Origin: Rikenellaceae bacterium
GTDB taxonomy: Bacteria > Bacteroidota > Bacteroidia > Bacteroidales > Rikenellaceae
Reading direction: 5' to 3'
Length of the DNA: 38,059 nucleotides
Assembly (NCBI GenBank): GCA_017425655.1
Contig: JAFPAT010000047.1
Location: forward strand, 1-38,059
Position 1 is the first letter of the stretch; each line of letters starts with the position of its first letter. The notes under the pieces were generated by a model, which saw only the letters and a list, made by a program, of their open reading frames with translations, was not told where the DNA came from and did not search any database. Below are positions 6,509-14,880 of this stretch, in pieces. A program made the position numbers and the translations under genes.

Positions 6509-8887
6509 ATGAAGTGTTTGAGTAGATTGATATGCCTGATTGCACTTGCAACTATTGTTGCGGGATGTAGTGTTACGCGCCATATTCCGCAGGGCGAATA
6601 TCTGCTCCATAAGAATAAGGTTGAGGCCGATGAGGAGGTACCACGCGATGAACGAATCTCGGCCGATGAGATCGATCGATATATCCGCCAGAAGCCTAAT
6701 AAGCGCTTCCTCGGCACGAACTTCTACCTTTGGACCTACTTCTCGGCAAATCCCGAAAAGGAGAATTGGTGGAACAACCTCAAACGCCGCATCGGCGAGG
6801 CTCCCGTCTATCTCGATACGTTGCAGACCGATCGTTCGGTATCGAACATTAAGATCTTTATGGATTCACGCGGATATTTCAACTCCGAGGCCTCCTATTC
6901 GATCGACACCACCTCGCGCCGTCGCGCCATTGTAACCTATCGCACTAAACAGGGTCAGCCCTATCGAATCGGCAATATACGTTATCGTTTCCGCGACCGT
7001 TTCCTCGAACCGATCATTTTGGGCGATACGACCGAGTCGTTGTTGCATAGAGGTAATGTGTTGGATTTTACGGTGTTGGATAAGGAACGTTCGCGTATCA
7101 GTACAATGTTGCGCGATAATGGTTACTTTAATTTTACCATTAACAATATCCTCTACGAGGTCGATACCACCGTTGGCAACTATCGCGCCGATGTTACGGT
7201 TGTTGTGCGCCAAAATCTGTCGGGATATAATGAACTCGGTCGCCCGATTTATGACAACAATACGGTCTATCGTCTGCGTAAAGTCAATCTGTTTGCCAAT
7301 TATGATCCAACCGTTGCGCGTAGCGACAGCAGCTTTATTCATCGATTGGATACGGTCGAGTATCGCGGTCTGAATATCATTTACGACGATAAGCTGAACG
7401 TACGCCCCAAGGTGTTGAGCCAGACCATTGATCTCTTCCCTAACCACCTTTTCAGTGCGCAGAGCGTACAGGATACCTACGACCGAATTATGCGTGTGGG
7501 CTATTATCGTAGTGCCAATATCCAGTTCGAGGAGGATACAACCTCTACACTCGATACAAAGGTGTCGTTTATCGGAGCGAATGGCGCAGGTGTCGATCAC
7601 TCGCTCTCGACCAAAGAGGGCTATCTGAATTGCAATATCTTCTGTACGCCCGCATTGCGACAGAGCTATAAGGTTGAGTTGGAGGGCTCTACGACATCGA
7701 GTTTCTACGGACTGCGAGGTACAGTCGGTTATCAGAACCACAATATCTTCAAGGGTATGGAGCTGCTCGACCTCTCGTTCTCGCTCGGTTATGAATTTAT
7801 GAAGGGTGCGGATGCAAAGCGCAAACGAGCCTTTGAAATCGGTGGCTCGGCATCGTTGTCATTCCCACGATTTATCCTTCCGTTTAATATTCGCCGCTCG
7901 GCATCAATCTCGAATCCGCGAACAAAGGTTGAGCTGTCGATCAATTCGCAGGATCGACCCTACTATCAGCGCGTACTGTCGAGTGCCTCGTGGAGCTATA
8001 CGTGGGGTAATGGTCGCTATTCGAACTACGCTCTGCGCCCGATTGATCTGACGTTGATTAAAGTTGGATATATCGATCAGGAGTTCCTCGATCGTCTGCA
8101 AAATCCCTATCTGCGCAATAGCTATTCGCAGCAGTTGATAGCTGGTATTTCGGGGTCGTATGTGTTTAATAACCAGATAAAAGATATACACGGTAACGCC
8201 TCGAATGTTCGCTTCAATTGGGAGACTGCGGGTAACCTTGTGGGAGCTCTGTCGCATCTGCTCTCGAAGCCTGCACCCGATAAGGACCACTATAATGTCT
8301 TCGGTATTCGCTACTCGCAATATTTCCGAACGGACCTTTCGTTCAGCCGCCGCGAGGTGTTGGGTGCCAAGACCTCAATTGCATATCGTTTGTACGCGGG
8401 TGCAGGTCTGGCTTATGGCAACTCGACCGAAATTCCGATCGACCGTCTGTTCTATGCCGGTGGTAGCAACTCAATGCGTGGATGGGCGGCGCGTACGCTT
8501 GGCCCGGGTAGCGTAACGATCACCGAGGAGCAGAAGATCTATCCGAGTCAGGTGGGTAATATGAAGATCGAGGCCAACCTTGAATTCCGTTTCCCGATAT
8601 GGGGTATATTCAACGGCGCACTCTTTTGTGATGCTGGTAATGTCTATATGATCGGTCAGAAAGGACGTGAATATCCCGAAGGCTCGGTGTTCCGATTCAA
8701 TGATTTCTATAAGGGATTGGGCTTTAACACGGGTCTGGGATTGCGACTCGATATCTCGTTTGCGATTCTGCGTTTCGACTGGGGTATCCGTCTCTATGAT
8801 CCCAATCAACCGATGGGCGAGCGTTGGATTCACAACTTCCGTTGGAAGAATACGGCTCTGAATTTTGGTGTGGGCTATCCGTTCTAA
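6509..8887 (+). CDS. tamL: TamL-type BamA/TamA-family outer-membrane lipoprotein
   Basis: The 792-residue protein has a lipoprotein signal peptide with lipobox VAGC (lipidated Cys20), then the CSVTRHIPQGEYLLHKN start typical of the Bacteroidetes lipoprotein form of TamA (TamL). The middle part (about 40-400) holds POTRA-like domains. The C-terminal half is a 16-strand beta-barrel of the Omp85 superfamily with the lid-loop motif near GGSNSMRGW (about 651-659) and a C-terminal strand ending NFGVGYPF. By family it sits in the outer membrane and assists outer-membrane protein or lipid homeostasis. A tamB gene, often its neighbour in Bacteroidetes, is not next to it here. The Omp85 call is very secure; the subfamily rests on the lipobox and N-terminal motif. 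Confidence 0.87.
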   Translation: MKCLSRLICLIALATIVAGCSVTRHIPQGEYLLHKNKVEADEEVPRDERISADEIDRYIRQKPNKRFLGTNFYLWTYFSANPEKENWWNNLKRRIGEAPVYLDTLQTDRSVSNIKIFMDSRGYFNSEASYSIDTTSRRRAIVTYRTKQGQPYRIGNIRYRFRDRFLEPIILGDTTESLLHRGNVLDFTVLDKERSRISTMLRDNGYFNFTINNILYEVDTTVGNYRADVTVVVRQNLSGYNELGRPIYDNNTVYRLRKVNLFANYDPTVARSDSSFIHRLDTVEYRGLNIIYDDKLNVRPKVLSQTIDLFPNHLFSAQSVQDTYDRIMRVGYYRSANIQFEEDTTSTLDTKVSFIGANGAGVDHSLSTKEGYLNCNIFCTPALRQSYKVELEGSTTSSFYGLRGTVGYQNHNIFKGMELLDLSFSLGYEFMKGADAKRKRAFEIGGSASLSFPRFILPFNIRRSASISNPRTKVELSINSQDRPYYQRVLSSASWSYTWGNGRYSNYALRPIDLTLIKVGYIDQEFLDRLQNPYLRNSYSQQLIAGISGSYVFNNQIKDIHGNASNVRFNWETAGNLVGALSHLLSKPAPDKDHYNVFGIRYSQYFRTDLSFSRREVLGAKTSIAYRLYAGAGLAYGNSTEIPIDRLFYAGGSNSMRGWAARTLGPGSVTITEEQKIYPSQVGNMKIEANLEFRFPIWGIFNGALFCDAGNVYMIGQKGREYPEGSVFRFNDFYKGLGFNTGLGLRLDISFAILRFDWGIRLYDPNQPMGERWIHNFRWKNTALNFGVGYPF

Positions 8888-8925
8888 TACTAGTATATCT
8901 ATGTCGCTTCAAGTACTATTGCATT

Positions 8926-9684
8926 ATGGGAAATGATAGACTGATATATGATGACGATGGTTTTGTTACTTGCCAAATATCAGAGCAAGAGCGCAAACTA
9001 ATACAAGCAACATTTTTTAGCGATCTTGAAGGCATGAAGTCCGCATTGGAAGAGTTGCCTGATAAATCATTTATAGAAGATATTGGGCTGTTTTCTATCC
9101 CTACCTCATTATATTGCCTAACTCTTTTTAATGAAATTATTTGGGATACAGCATATTGGGATAACATTAGTCTTAACGAAGAGTATCGCAATGTTGTAGA
9201 TTTTATGGAAGAACGTACAAAACTGTTTGTAGGTTTCTGGAAAGAATATTTGGGCGTAGATGAACTGATATCGCCTGATATTGATAAATATGATGAGATG
9301 GAAATAGCTCGTATGGATGATTCTATAACCGACGAAGATATATTAGATGGTTCCAAATCTGATTTGCTTGCAAAAGGATTCCGAGAGATTGATATTGATC
9401 TTTACATAGCAACCAAGCGCGTTGAGTTTATGAAAATAGATAAATTACTCCAACAAGGCGCAAATCCGGTTGTTGATTTAGAAGAAAATTTCTCTTGTGA
9501 TTATCGCGTTTATTTAGAGATATGTTATGAATTGCATAATTTGATGCCAATTTACAGAAAAGCATATAATGGTGAAGATGTGCGATTAGATTATTACGAA
9601 TTTACTAATCTTCTTAATTTTGCAGTATATATGAAGATGCACAAGCTTTTTGAAAAATATGAGCATATTTGGGATTCGCAATAG
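8926..9684 (+). CDS. AT-rich orphan gene, possible ankyrin-like repeat
   Basis: The product has 252 residues. An in-frame upstream start at 8824 would overlap tamL, so the ATG at 8926 is chosen (MGNDRLIYDDDG). No signal peptide or membrane helix is seen; the protein is acidic and mostly helical. A stretch near residues 170-190 (VEFMKIDKLLQQGANPVVD) resembles one ankyrin repeat, and the N-terminal ATFFSDLEGMKSALEEL is a weaker match to the same pattern. The gene uses AT-ending codons (ATA, TTA, AAA, GAA), unlike neighbours that prefer GAG, CGT and TCG, which suggests recent acquisition. Small acidic proteins of this kind are sometimes immunity proteins or cargo, but no toxin partner is seen. 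Function unknown. Confidence 0.75.
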   Translation: MGNDRLIYDDDGFVTCQISEQERKLIQATFFSDLEGMKSALEELPDKSFIEDIGLFSIPTSLYCLTLFNEIIWDTAYWDNISLNEEYRNVVDFMEERTKLFVGFWKEYLGVDELISPDIDKYDEMEIARMDDSITDEDILDGSKSDLLAKGFREIDIDLYIATKRVEFMKIDKLLQQGANPVVDLEENFSCDYRVYLEICYELHNLMPIYRKAYNGEDVRLDYYEFTNLLNFAVYMKMHKLFEKYEHIWDSQ

Positions 9685-9854
9685 TATAAAAACACCTGCA
9701 CAATTCAACAAAAGTAACGTATAATCAAACATATTTAAGGTGCATTGTGGCTTCGTGCCCTGCACAAAGAGGTTACTCTCTGCTATATGTCCATTCGTTA
9801 TATGGTGGCGTGGCAGTTCGTGAAGGTGTGTCAATGTCGGAAAAACACCAAATT

Positions 9855-9887
9855 AATTGTGAATTTTTAATTGCGAATTGTGAATTA
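9855..9887. repeat. 33-base AATTGTGAAT-type intergenic repeat, copy A
   Basis: This 33-base AT-rich segment matches 16692-16724 at 30 of 33 positions in the same orientation. It overlaps the -33 region of the metK promoter. Both copies are intergenic. Confidence 0.75.
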
Positions 9888-9909
9888 ATCAAAAAATGCG
9901 TTACCTTTG
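9878..9909 (+). promoter_or_regulatory. metK promoter (TTG, 21-base spacer, TACCTTTG)
   Basis: TTG at 9878-9880 and TACCTTTG at 9902-9909 fit the Bacteroidetes -33/-7 pattern with a 21-base spacer. Transcription would begin near 9916, leaving a leader of about 130 bases before metK. The -33 element lies inside the 33-base repeat. Confidence 0.65.
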
Positions 9910-10045
9910 CGGCTCGAAAAATGACAATGTGGAAAGATTTGGACTGATTGCAACCACAATAAAAAATCGCTAAAACAGCACGTTTTTTATTCCAAACAGC
10001 CAATTTTTCCCATTTTATACGTTTAACTTAAAAAGCAGTATAACA

Positions 10046-11335
10046 ATGGGTTTTTTATTTACATCGGAGTCGGTTTCAGAGGGACATCCCGATAAAGTTT
10101 CAGATCAGATTTCAGACGCAATTCTCGACGAATTCCTGCGCCACGACGAATACGCGAAGGTAGCTTGCGAGACACTTTGCACCACGGGTTTGGTAGTCGT
10201 AGCCGGTGAGGTACGCTCGGAGGCATATGTTGATGTTCAGGGCGTTGCACGTCGCGTTATCAACCGTATCGGCTATAATAAGAGCGACTATCAGTTCGAT
10301 GCTGCATCGTGCGGTATTCTGTCGGCTATTCACGAGCAATCGTCGGATATCAACCAGGGCGTTGTGCGCCAGAGCGAGGAGGAGCAGGGTGCAGGTGATC
10401 AGGGTATTATGTTCGGCTATGCTTGCAACGAGACTCGCGAGTTGATGCCCGCAACGTTGATTCTCTCGCACGTGATTTTGAAAGAGTTGGCAGTAATTCG
10501 CCGCGAGGGTGAGGTAATGACCTACCTGCGCCCCGACTCGAAGAGCCAGGTTACGATCGAGTATGGCGATGATCGTAAGCCGCAGCGTGTGCATACTATC
10601 GTAGTTTCGACCCAGCACGACGAGTTCATCACCGCAGACGAGGGTATGGACGAGAAGCAGGCCGAGCGCGCAATGCAGGATAAGATCCGCGAGGATGTTC
10701 GCACGATCCTGATCCCCCGCGTGAAGGCTCGCTTGGAGCGCGCAAATGACGCTTTGGCAGAGTTGATCGGCGACGATTACATCTTGCACGTCAATCCTAC
10801 GGGCAAGTTCGTTATCGGTGGCCCGCACGGTGATACCGGTCTGACAGGTCGTAAGATCATCGTTGATACCTACGGCGGTCGCGGTGCTCACGGTGGCGGT
10901 GCGTTCTCGGGTAAGGACTCGTCGAAGGTGGATCGTTCGGCAGCATACGCAGCTCGCCATATTGCGAAGAATATGGTTGCAGCAGGCATCGCTGATGAGG
11001 TACTCGTTCAGTTGAGCTATGCAATCGGTATTGCGCAGCCTTTGAGCGTTTATGTCGATACCTACGGTACATCGAAGCTCTCGATGAGCGATGGTGAGAT
11101 TGCAGAGCACGTAGCTCGCCTGTTCGATCTGCGTCCTGCGGCTATCGTGCGTCGTTTCGGCTTGAAGAATCCCATCTTCGAGGCTACGGCATCGTATGGC
11201 CATTTCGGTAATCGTCCCTACACCCGCACCGAGAAGCTCGTGCGCGATGGTAAAGAGGTTGAGGTCGAGGTTGAGTTCTTCGGCTGGGAGCGTCTTGACG
11301 CTGTTGAGATGCTGAAGAAGGAGTTTGCGCTCTAA
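10046..11335 (+). CDS. metK: S-adenosylmethionine synthetase
   Basis: This 429-residue cytoplasmic enzyme makes S-adenosylmethionine from ATP and methionine, releasing phosphate and pyrophosphate. The family signatures are clear: the N-terminal [20 protein letters not shown] (His14 and Asp16 contact ATP and Mg), [12 protein letters not shown] (methionine/ATP loop, about 120-131), the glycine-rich loop [15 protein letters not shown] (about 278-292), and [12 protein letters not shown]. It is longer than E. coli MetK (384 residues), mainly through inserts such as [16 protein letters not shown], as is usual in Bacteroidales. It has its own promoter and is followed by a strong terminator, so it is probably monocistronic. 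Confidence 0.98.
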   Translation: MGFLFTSESVSEGHPDKVSDQISDAILDEFLRHDEYAKVACETLCTTGLVVVAGEVRSEAYVDVQGVARRVINRIGYNKSDYQFDAASCGILSAIHEQSSDINQGVVRQSEEEQGAGDQGIMFGYACNETRELMPATLILSHVILKELAVIRREGEVMTYLRPDSKSQVTIEYGDDRKPQRVHTIVVSTQHDEFITADEGMDEKQAERAMQDKIREDVRTILIPRVKARLERANDALAELIGDDYILHVNPTGKFVIGGPHGDTGLTGRKIIVDTYGGRGAHGGGAFSGKDSSKVDRSAAYAARHIAKNMVAAGIADEVLVQLSYAIGIAQPLSVYVDTYGTSKLSMSDGEIAEHVARLFDLRPAAIVRRFGLKNPIFEATASYGHFGNRPYTRTEKLVRDGKEVEVEVEFFGWERLDAVEMLKKEFAL

Positions 11336-11353
11336 AACAACTCATCGACAATT

Positions 11354-11386
11354 GAAAAAGGCCACGCTCGATAGCGTGGCCTTTTT
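11354..11386 (+). terminator. Rho-independent terminator of metK
   Basis: A perfect 15-bp inverted repeat (11354-11368 with 11373-11387) has the tetraloop CGAT and a run of five T inside the right arm, 18 bases after the metK stop. It can work in either direction. Confidence 0.9.
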
Positions 11387-11529
11387 CATTCTCAATCACG
11401 ATTGTAGCGGTCAAAGAATGAGCTTTGCAGTGTGCACAATGAAACCGAAAAGGCCGACCATCACGGCCGACCTTCTCTCCCTTAAACCTATTTATTATGT
11501 GTACCCACGTGGAAGTGGCATTGTGAAGT

Positions 11530-11545
11530 GCGACCCGAAGGTCGC
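11530..11545 (-). terminator. Short hairpin after the NigD-like gene
   Basis: GCGACC and GGTCGC (11530-11535 and 11540-11545) form a 6-bp stem with the loop CGAA, just 3' of the minus-strand stop at 11557. No T-tract follows on the minus strand, so termination is uncertain. A second weak hairpin lies near 11449-11475. Confidence 0.4.
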
Positions 11546-11556
11546 GATGTGCTCTG

Positions 11557-12267
11557 TTAAAGAGCGTTGAGTGTGCCTGTATGCACCTTTTCGGCATCCT
11601 CCAGTCCGATCCAATGGAGCGTAAACATACGGGGCGAAGTTGTGCGCAGAGCCTCGATATTGAATGAGATGCGGTGTGAAGTAACCATTACGCCGTCGTC
11701 GCTCTTGTCAGTATCGCCGTAATGTACCAAATAGAGATGTGCAATCTCCTCGTCGGGATTGGGACAATAGAGCTTGAACTCGTGCTTTTTGTTGCCGATC
11801 GACTTGTAGTCGAGGCGTAGGTCGAGATGCGACTTGCCCACGTGCAACGAATTGATCAATACGGGCGAACACTCCGTATTCGGCTCGCTTACAACGATCT
11901 GCTGGCAGGGAAGCACAATCAGGGCGTTAAGCTCTATTGCATAGCCGGCCTTGCACGATTCGGGGAGTTGTGTCGGGGCCAAGTCGCCAATGACGTTGTA
12001 ATTAATCAGTACGCGGTCGCCATTGACCATCGGAGCGCTTGTGCCGACCTCGTAACCAAAGTCGCTAATGACCAACAGCGCGATACCGTCGTCGCGGATG
12101 ATGTATTTGTTATTCATTACATCGGTTGAGGTATAGACTGTTCCGTAGTCGATGATATATACCTCATTACTAATATCTCCCATAGCATCGCTTTCGCAAC
12201 CACTCAAACCGAGCAGTGCGGTAAGGGCGATGATTAGGCTCAAAAGAAATCGTTTCATAATCTTCAT
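11557..12267 (-). CDS. NigD-like outer-surface lipoprotein
   Basis: The 236-residue protein has a lipoprotein signal peptide with lipobox LSGC (Cys24), then SDAMGD and a beta-rich remainder. The layout matches NigD-like proteins of Bacteroidales: an N-terminal OB-like domain (about 35-120, with VYIIDYGTV and GDRVLINYNVIG) and a C-terminal beta-sandwich (about 125-236, with HEFKLYCPNPDEEIAHLYLVHYGDTDKSDD). The first NigD was linked to bacteriocin production or immunity in Bacteroides, but most members have no known role. Met4 is an alternative start. The gene lies 64 bases downstream of the beta-barrel anti-sigma gene on the same strand. Confidence 0.85.
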   Translation of the reverse strand: MKIMKRFLLSLIIALTALLGLSGCESDAMGDISNEVYIIDYGTVYTSTDVMNNKYIIRDDGIALLVISDFGYEVGTSAPMVNGDRVLINYNVIGDLAPTQLPESCKAGYAIELNALIVLPCQQIVVSEPNTECSPVLINSLHVGKSHLDLRLDYKSIGNKKHEFKLYCPNPDEEIAHLYLVHYGDTDKSDDGVMVTSHRISFNIEALRTTSPRMFTLHWIGLEDAEKVHTGTLNAL

Positions 12268-12288
12268 TTTCTATATAGACGAATAAAG

Positions 12289-12305
12289 GTGGCAAAATGT
12301 GCCAC
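12289..12305 (-). terminator. Hairpin between anti-sigma and NigD-like genes
   Basis: GTGGCA (12289-12294) and TGCCAC (12300-12305) form a 6-bp stem with a 5-base loop, 26 bases downstream of the minus-strand stop at 12332. On the minus strand it is followed by a short weak T-rich stretch. It may end the sigma/anti-sigma transcript. Confidence 0.4.
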
Positions 12306-12331
12306 GTAATTGTAATTTTTTTGCAAATTTT

Positions 12332-13708
12332 TTATTTGTTGCCCAAATGTAGTCTCAAACCGGCCTGTAATGTAACCGAGAAGGGATTCTCGCTGCGATA
12401 GCTCAACGGTTGATTATTGTCGAAGAAGTAGCCTGCGCCCGCTTCGGCATAGATACCAAGACGGTTGATCAGCTTTACCTCGGCACCGATGGCCGCGGCA
12501 ACCGACATCTGTACGCCTTTGCAATCGATCTTCTCGTTCGGACGAGAGATACCCTCCGATGTTCCTACGCTCATATTGAATACTTTGTTGGCAGCAACGG
12601 CACGCTCGACTGCACCTCCTGCACGAGCGTAGAGATCAAACATGTTGCGATTGATGATCTTGTAGCTTGCCGTCAGAGGAATACCTATATAATGTAACTC
12701 CTGCGACCACTCGTAGGTGAATATACCCTCGGCTTTGGCTGTCGAGTGCAGATAGGTGTAGGTAACGCCCGATTCGATAGCCCAGCGATCCGTCAGCTCA
12801 TATTGCAGGCTCGCTCCGACGGTGAATGGAACGTGATGCTTCATCTTCGTCTCGGGTTGTACGCGCACCGATTCTCCCGTACCCATAATCGAGATGACCT
12901 CGCCCTGTGAAATGTTGAGTACCTCCGTCGCAACCATTCCCGACTGCGCAAGTCGATTCGACGAAACGTTGAAATTGCCACCAACACCATTCAAATTCGA
13001 TGCGTAAAGCGCGGTGCTGAAACGATCACTTCGACGTTTGTCTCCCTCCAGAACCTCTTGCAGACGCTTCTGGAATTGCTCGCGTGCGGTATGGGTGTCG
13101 TCGGTTTTCTGGTTCGACTGCTTATGATTATCGTTGCTTGCGGAACTCTCGACCGACACGTGATTATTGGTACTTTCGACGGGCTTGACATCCGCTGCCT
13201 TTTCGGTCGAATAATCAAATTCGTTGATATCCGAAGTCAGCGTAGCGTTCTCGTTTTGTGCATTTTTAGACGAGGTTTTCGACTCTGATCTCGTCGCGAA
13301 TCTTGTTTGAGTGTTGGCAATACTTTCGATCGGGTCGGCACTTGCCGGCTCCTCGATTGTAGCCTCATTCGAGGTGGTTGCGGGGTCGTAAAGCACGGTC
13401 GCCGAAGCCAATAACTCCGATTGATCGGGTTGGGGTGCAAGGTGGGTTAAACGATTGGCTAACAATCCTATACCTAATAACAACATTGCAGCAATACCAT
13501 ATTGCCAAGTGCGTCGCATACCCAATCGCTTGTGGCGATGTGTTGAGATGCGTATCGGCGCAACGGGCTCGATCGGCTTCTCGGCTGCGGCATCGATCTC
13601 GGCCATTGATGCGGCGATGCGATCCCAACCATTGGAGGGGACATCGACACTATGGTCGGCGAGTCGCTCGTGAAGCAGTTGCTCGAGTTTATCGTAATTT
13701 TCGTTCAT
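12332..13708 (-). CDS. Putative anti-sigma factor fused to outer-membrane beta-barrel domain
   Basis: The protein has 458 residues and an unusual layout. Residues 1-66 are cytoplasmic in character (NYDKLEQLLHERLADH, GWDRIAASMAEID), as in anti-sigma regulators encoded after ECF sigma genes. One membrane helix follows (about 68-86, YGIAAMLLLGIGLLA). Residues 90-290 are a low-complexity linker rich in Ser, Thr, Asn and Glu. Residues 292-458 are a beta-barrel domain of the PorT/OmpA-like type with alternating hydrophobic strands (GASLQYELTDRWAIESGVTY, YFFDNNQPLSY) and the terminal strand VTLQAGLRLHLGNK. The start is 15 bases after the sigma stop, so the genes are coupled. The protein may link outer membrane to cytoplasm; the anti-sigma role is inferred from position and layout. 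Confidence 0.75.
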   Translation of the reverse strand: MNENYDKLEQLLHERLADHSVDVPSNGWDRIAASMAEIDAAAEKPIEPVAPIRISTHRHKRLGMRRTWQYGIAAMLLLGIGLLANRLTHLAPQPDQSELLASATVLYDPATTSNEATIEEPASADPIESIANTQTRFATRSESKTSSKNAQNENATLTSDINEFDYSTEKAADVKPVESTNNHVSVESSASNDNHKQSNQKTDDTHTAREQFQKRLQEVLEGDKRRSDRFSTALYASNLNGVGGNFNVSSNRLAQSGMVATEVLNISQGEVISIMGTGESVRVQPETKMKHHVPFTVGASLQYELTDRWAIESGVTYTYLHSTAKAEGIFTYEWSQELHYIGIPLTASYKIINRNMFDLYARAGGAVERAVAANKVFNMSVGTSEGISRPNEKIDCKGVQMSVAAAIGAEVKLINRLGIYAEAGAGYFFDNNQPLSYRSENPFSVTLQAGLRLHLGNK

Positions 13709-13723
13709 ATCTTATCTCATTTT

Positions 13724-14305
13724 CTATTTTCTCAAAAGTTCCAAAAGAGTCTCGCGAGCGCGTCGGAATTGCGAACGAGCGGTGCTCTCTTTGATGTTTA
13801 ATACCTCGGCAATTTGGTGATAATCAAGACCCTCTACTGCTCGTAGATTGACAATTGTGCGTGCCGTGGGCGTAAGTTTGCCTATCAGAGCCATCACCTC
13901 CTCGGTCGTAAAGTGATCGAGAATGTCGGGGTTGATCACTGTATGGTTGGTTGTTGCGAGGTTACTCTCGATTTCGACTATCTCCAAACGGTTGCTACGA
14001 CGCAGGTGGTCTAGTGCCGTATGAACGGCAATGCGACGACACCATCCCTCGAATGATCCCTCGCCACGAAACTCTTTTATGCGCGTGAAGATCGTGATGA
14101 AGGTGTCGTGCAACAGATCTTCGGCCTCGGTGCGTGAGGGTACATAACGGCACAGCACACCAAATATGAGTCGTGAGTAACGCTCATATAGTTCGCGTCG
14201 TGCGCGGTTATCGGCTGTCCGGCAGCCGTCGATTATCTGTTCGAGTTCCACTCTTGCGGGGGCTTCTTTTGTCGGTTTTTGGGTTGGTTTTGCGCTTTTA
14301 TGCAA
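13724..14305 (-). CDS. ECF-type RNA polymerase sigma factor
   Basis: This 193-residue sigma70-family protein has region 2 at about 28-95 (ARRELYERYSRLIFGVLCRYV, with the DLLHDTFITIF motif that contacts core polymerase and SFEGWCRRIAVHTALDHLRR) and region 4 at about 132-190 (LTPTARTIVNLRAVEGLDYHQIAEVLNI, then the helix-turn-helix KESTARSQFRRARETLLELL). It lacks regions 1 and 3, as expected for ECF sigma factors. The downstream gene encodes its likely membrane-bound regulator. A candidate minus-strand -7 box lies at 14325-14332. Target promoters are unknown. Confidence 0.93.
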   Translation of the reverse strand: MHKSAKPTQKPTKEAPARVELEQIIDGCRTADNRARRELYERYSRLIFGVLCRYVPSRTEAEDLLHDTFITIFTRIKEFRGEGSFEGWCRRIAVHTALDHLRRSNRLEIVEIESNLATTNHTVINPDILDHFTTEEVMALIGKLTPTARTIVNLRAVEGLDYHQIAEVLNIKESTARSQFRRARETLLELLRK

Positions 14306-14324
14306 ACCTTTTATTATATAGACG

Positions 14325-14332
14325 CAAAAATA
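14325..14332 (-). promoter_or_regulatory. Candidate -7 box for the ECF sigma operon
   Basis: On the minus strand the sequence is TATTTTTG, matching TAnnTTTG, 19 bases before the sigma ATG. The best TTG upstream is about 23 bases away, longer than ideal. Confidence 0.45.
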
Positions 14333-14377
14333 GGCAATTTCGTTGCATCGAAGTGCAATTTTTTTTCAAAAAAAGTT

Positions 14378-14385
14378 TAACTTTG
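14378..14385 (+). promoter_or_regulatory. Candidate -7 box for rpiB
   Basis: TAACTTTG matches TAnnTTTG 40 bases before the rpiB ATG. The -33 region is T-rich without a clean TTTG. Confidence 0.55.
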
Positions 14386-14425
14386 TGCTTTAAGAAGAAC
14401 GTAAACATATAAAAATATTGAACTT

Positions 14426-14869
14426 ATGAAAAAAATTGGTATCGCGTCGGATCACGCAGGTTTTCAACTTAAAGAGTATTTGATCGGTTGGCTCGGAGCA
14501 AAGGGCTACGAAGTGTATGATTATGGCTGCCCGAGCGAGGAGAGTTGCGACTATCCCGATTTCGCTCATGCATTGGCATCGGCAGTTGAGTCGGGCGAGG
14601 TTGATGGCGGTGTTGCGATGTGTGGCACAGGTAACGGTATCAGCATGAGCCTTAACAAGCATCAAGGCGTACGTGCGGCTCTGTGCTGGACTCCCGAGAT
14701 CTCGGCTCTGGCCAAGCAGCACAACAACGCAAATATCTGTGTTGTTCCTGCACGTTTTATCGACCACGACGAGGCTACGGCAATCTTGACCGCATATTTT
14801 GAGGCAGAGTTCGAGGGTGGTCGCCACCAGCGTCGTGTCGAGAAGATCCCCGTTCAGGTTGAGAAATAA
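14426..14869 (+). CDS. rpiB: Ribose 5-phosphate isomerase B
   Basis: This 147-residue cytoplasmic enzyme interconverts ribose 5-phosphate and ribulose 5-phosphate in the pentose phosphate pathway. Family signatures are present: [12 protein letters not shown] near the N-terminus, catalytic Cys in [11 protein letters not shown] (about 72-82), and the [12 protein letters not shown] strand (about 107-118). The length is typical. It starts 40 bases after a TAACTTTG box and ends 11 bases before the HerA-like gene, so the two are probably cotranscribed without an obvious functional tie. Confidence 0.96.
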   Translation: MKKIGIASDHAGFQLKEYLIGWLGAKGYEVYDYGCPSEESCDYPDFAHALASAVESGEVDGGVAMCGTGNGISMSLNKHQGVRAALCWTPEISALAKQHNNANICVVPARFIDHDEATAILTAYFEAEFEGGRHQRRVEKIPVQVEK

Positions 14870-14880
14870 TTTGTAGAGCG

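Larger units (their letters stand above)
9685..10045. other. 361-base intergenic region before metK
   Basis: I find no convincing gene here. It contains a stretch (about 9738-9840) that may be a decayed copy of the hairpin element seen near 16617, the 33-base repeat at 9855-9887, a promoter at 9878-9909 and a leader of about 130 bases. A short AT-only inverted repeat lies near 9958-9992. No known SAM riboswitch core could be recognised by eye. Confidence 0.6.

Noticed and set aside
9738..9840. Possible small gene before metK
   Set aside because: Short frames on both strands overlap the repeat and promoter, with no domain or sensible start; it looks like a decayed intergenic element.
9910..10045. 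SAM riboswitch upstream of metK
   Set aside because: I could not match the core of any SAM riboswitch class by eye, so only the leader itself is reported.
10112..11203. 363-residue open frame on the minus strand
   Set aside because: It is antisense to metK, which has unmistakable conserved motifs throughout.
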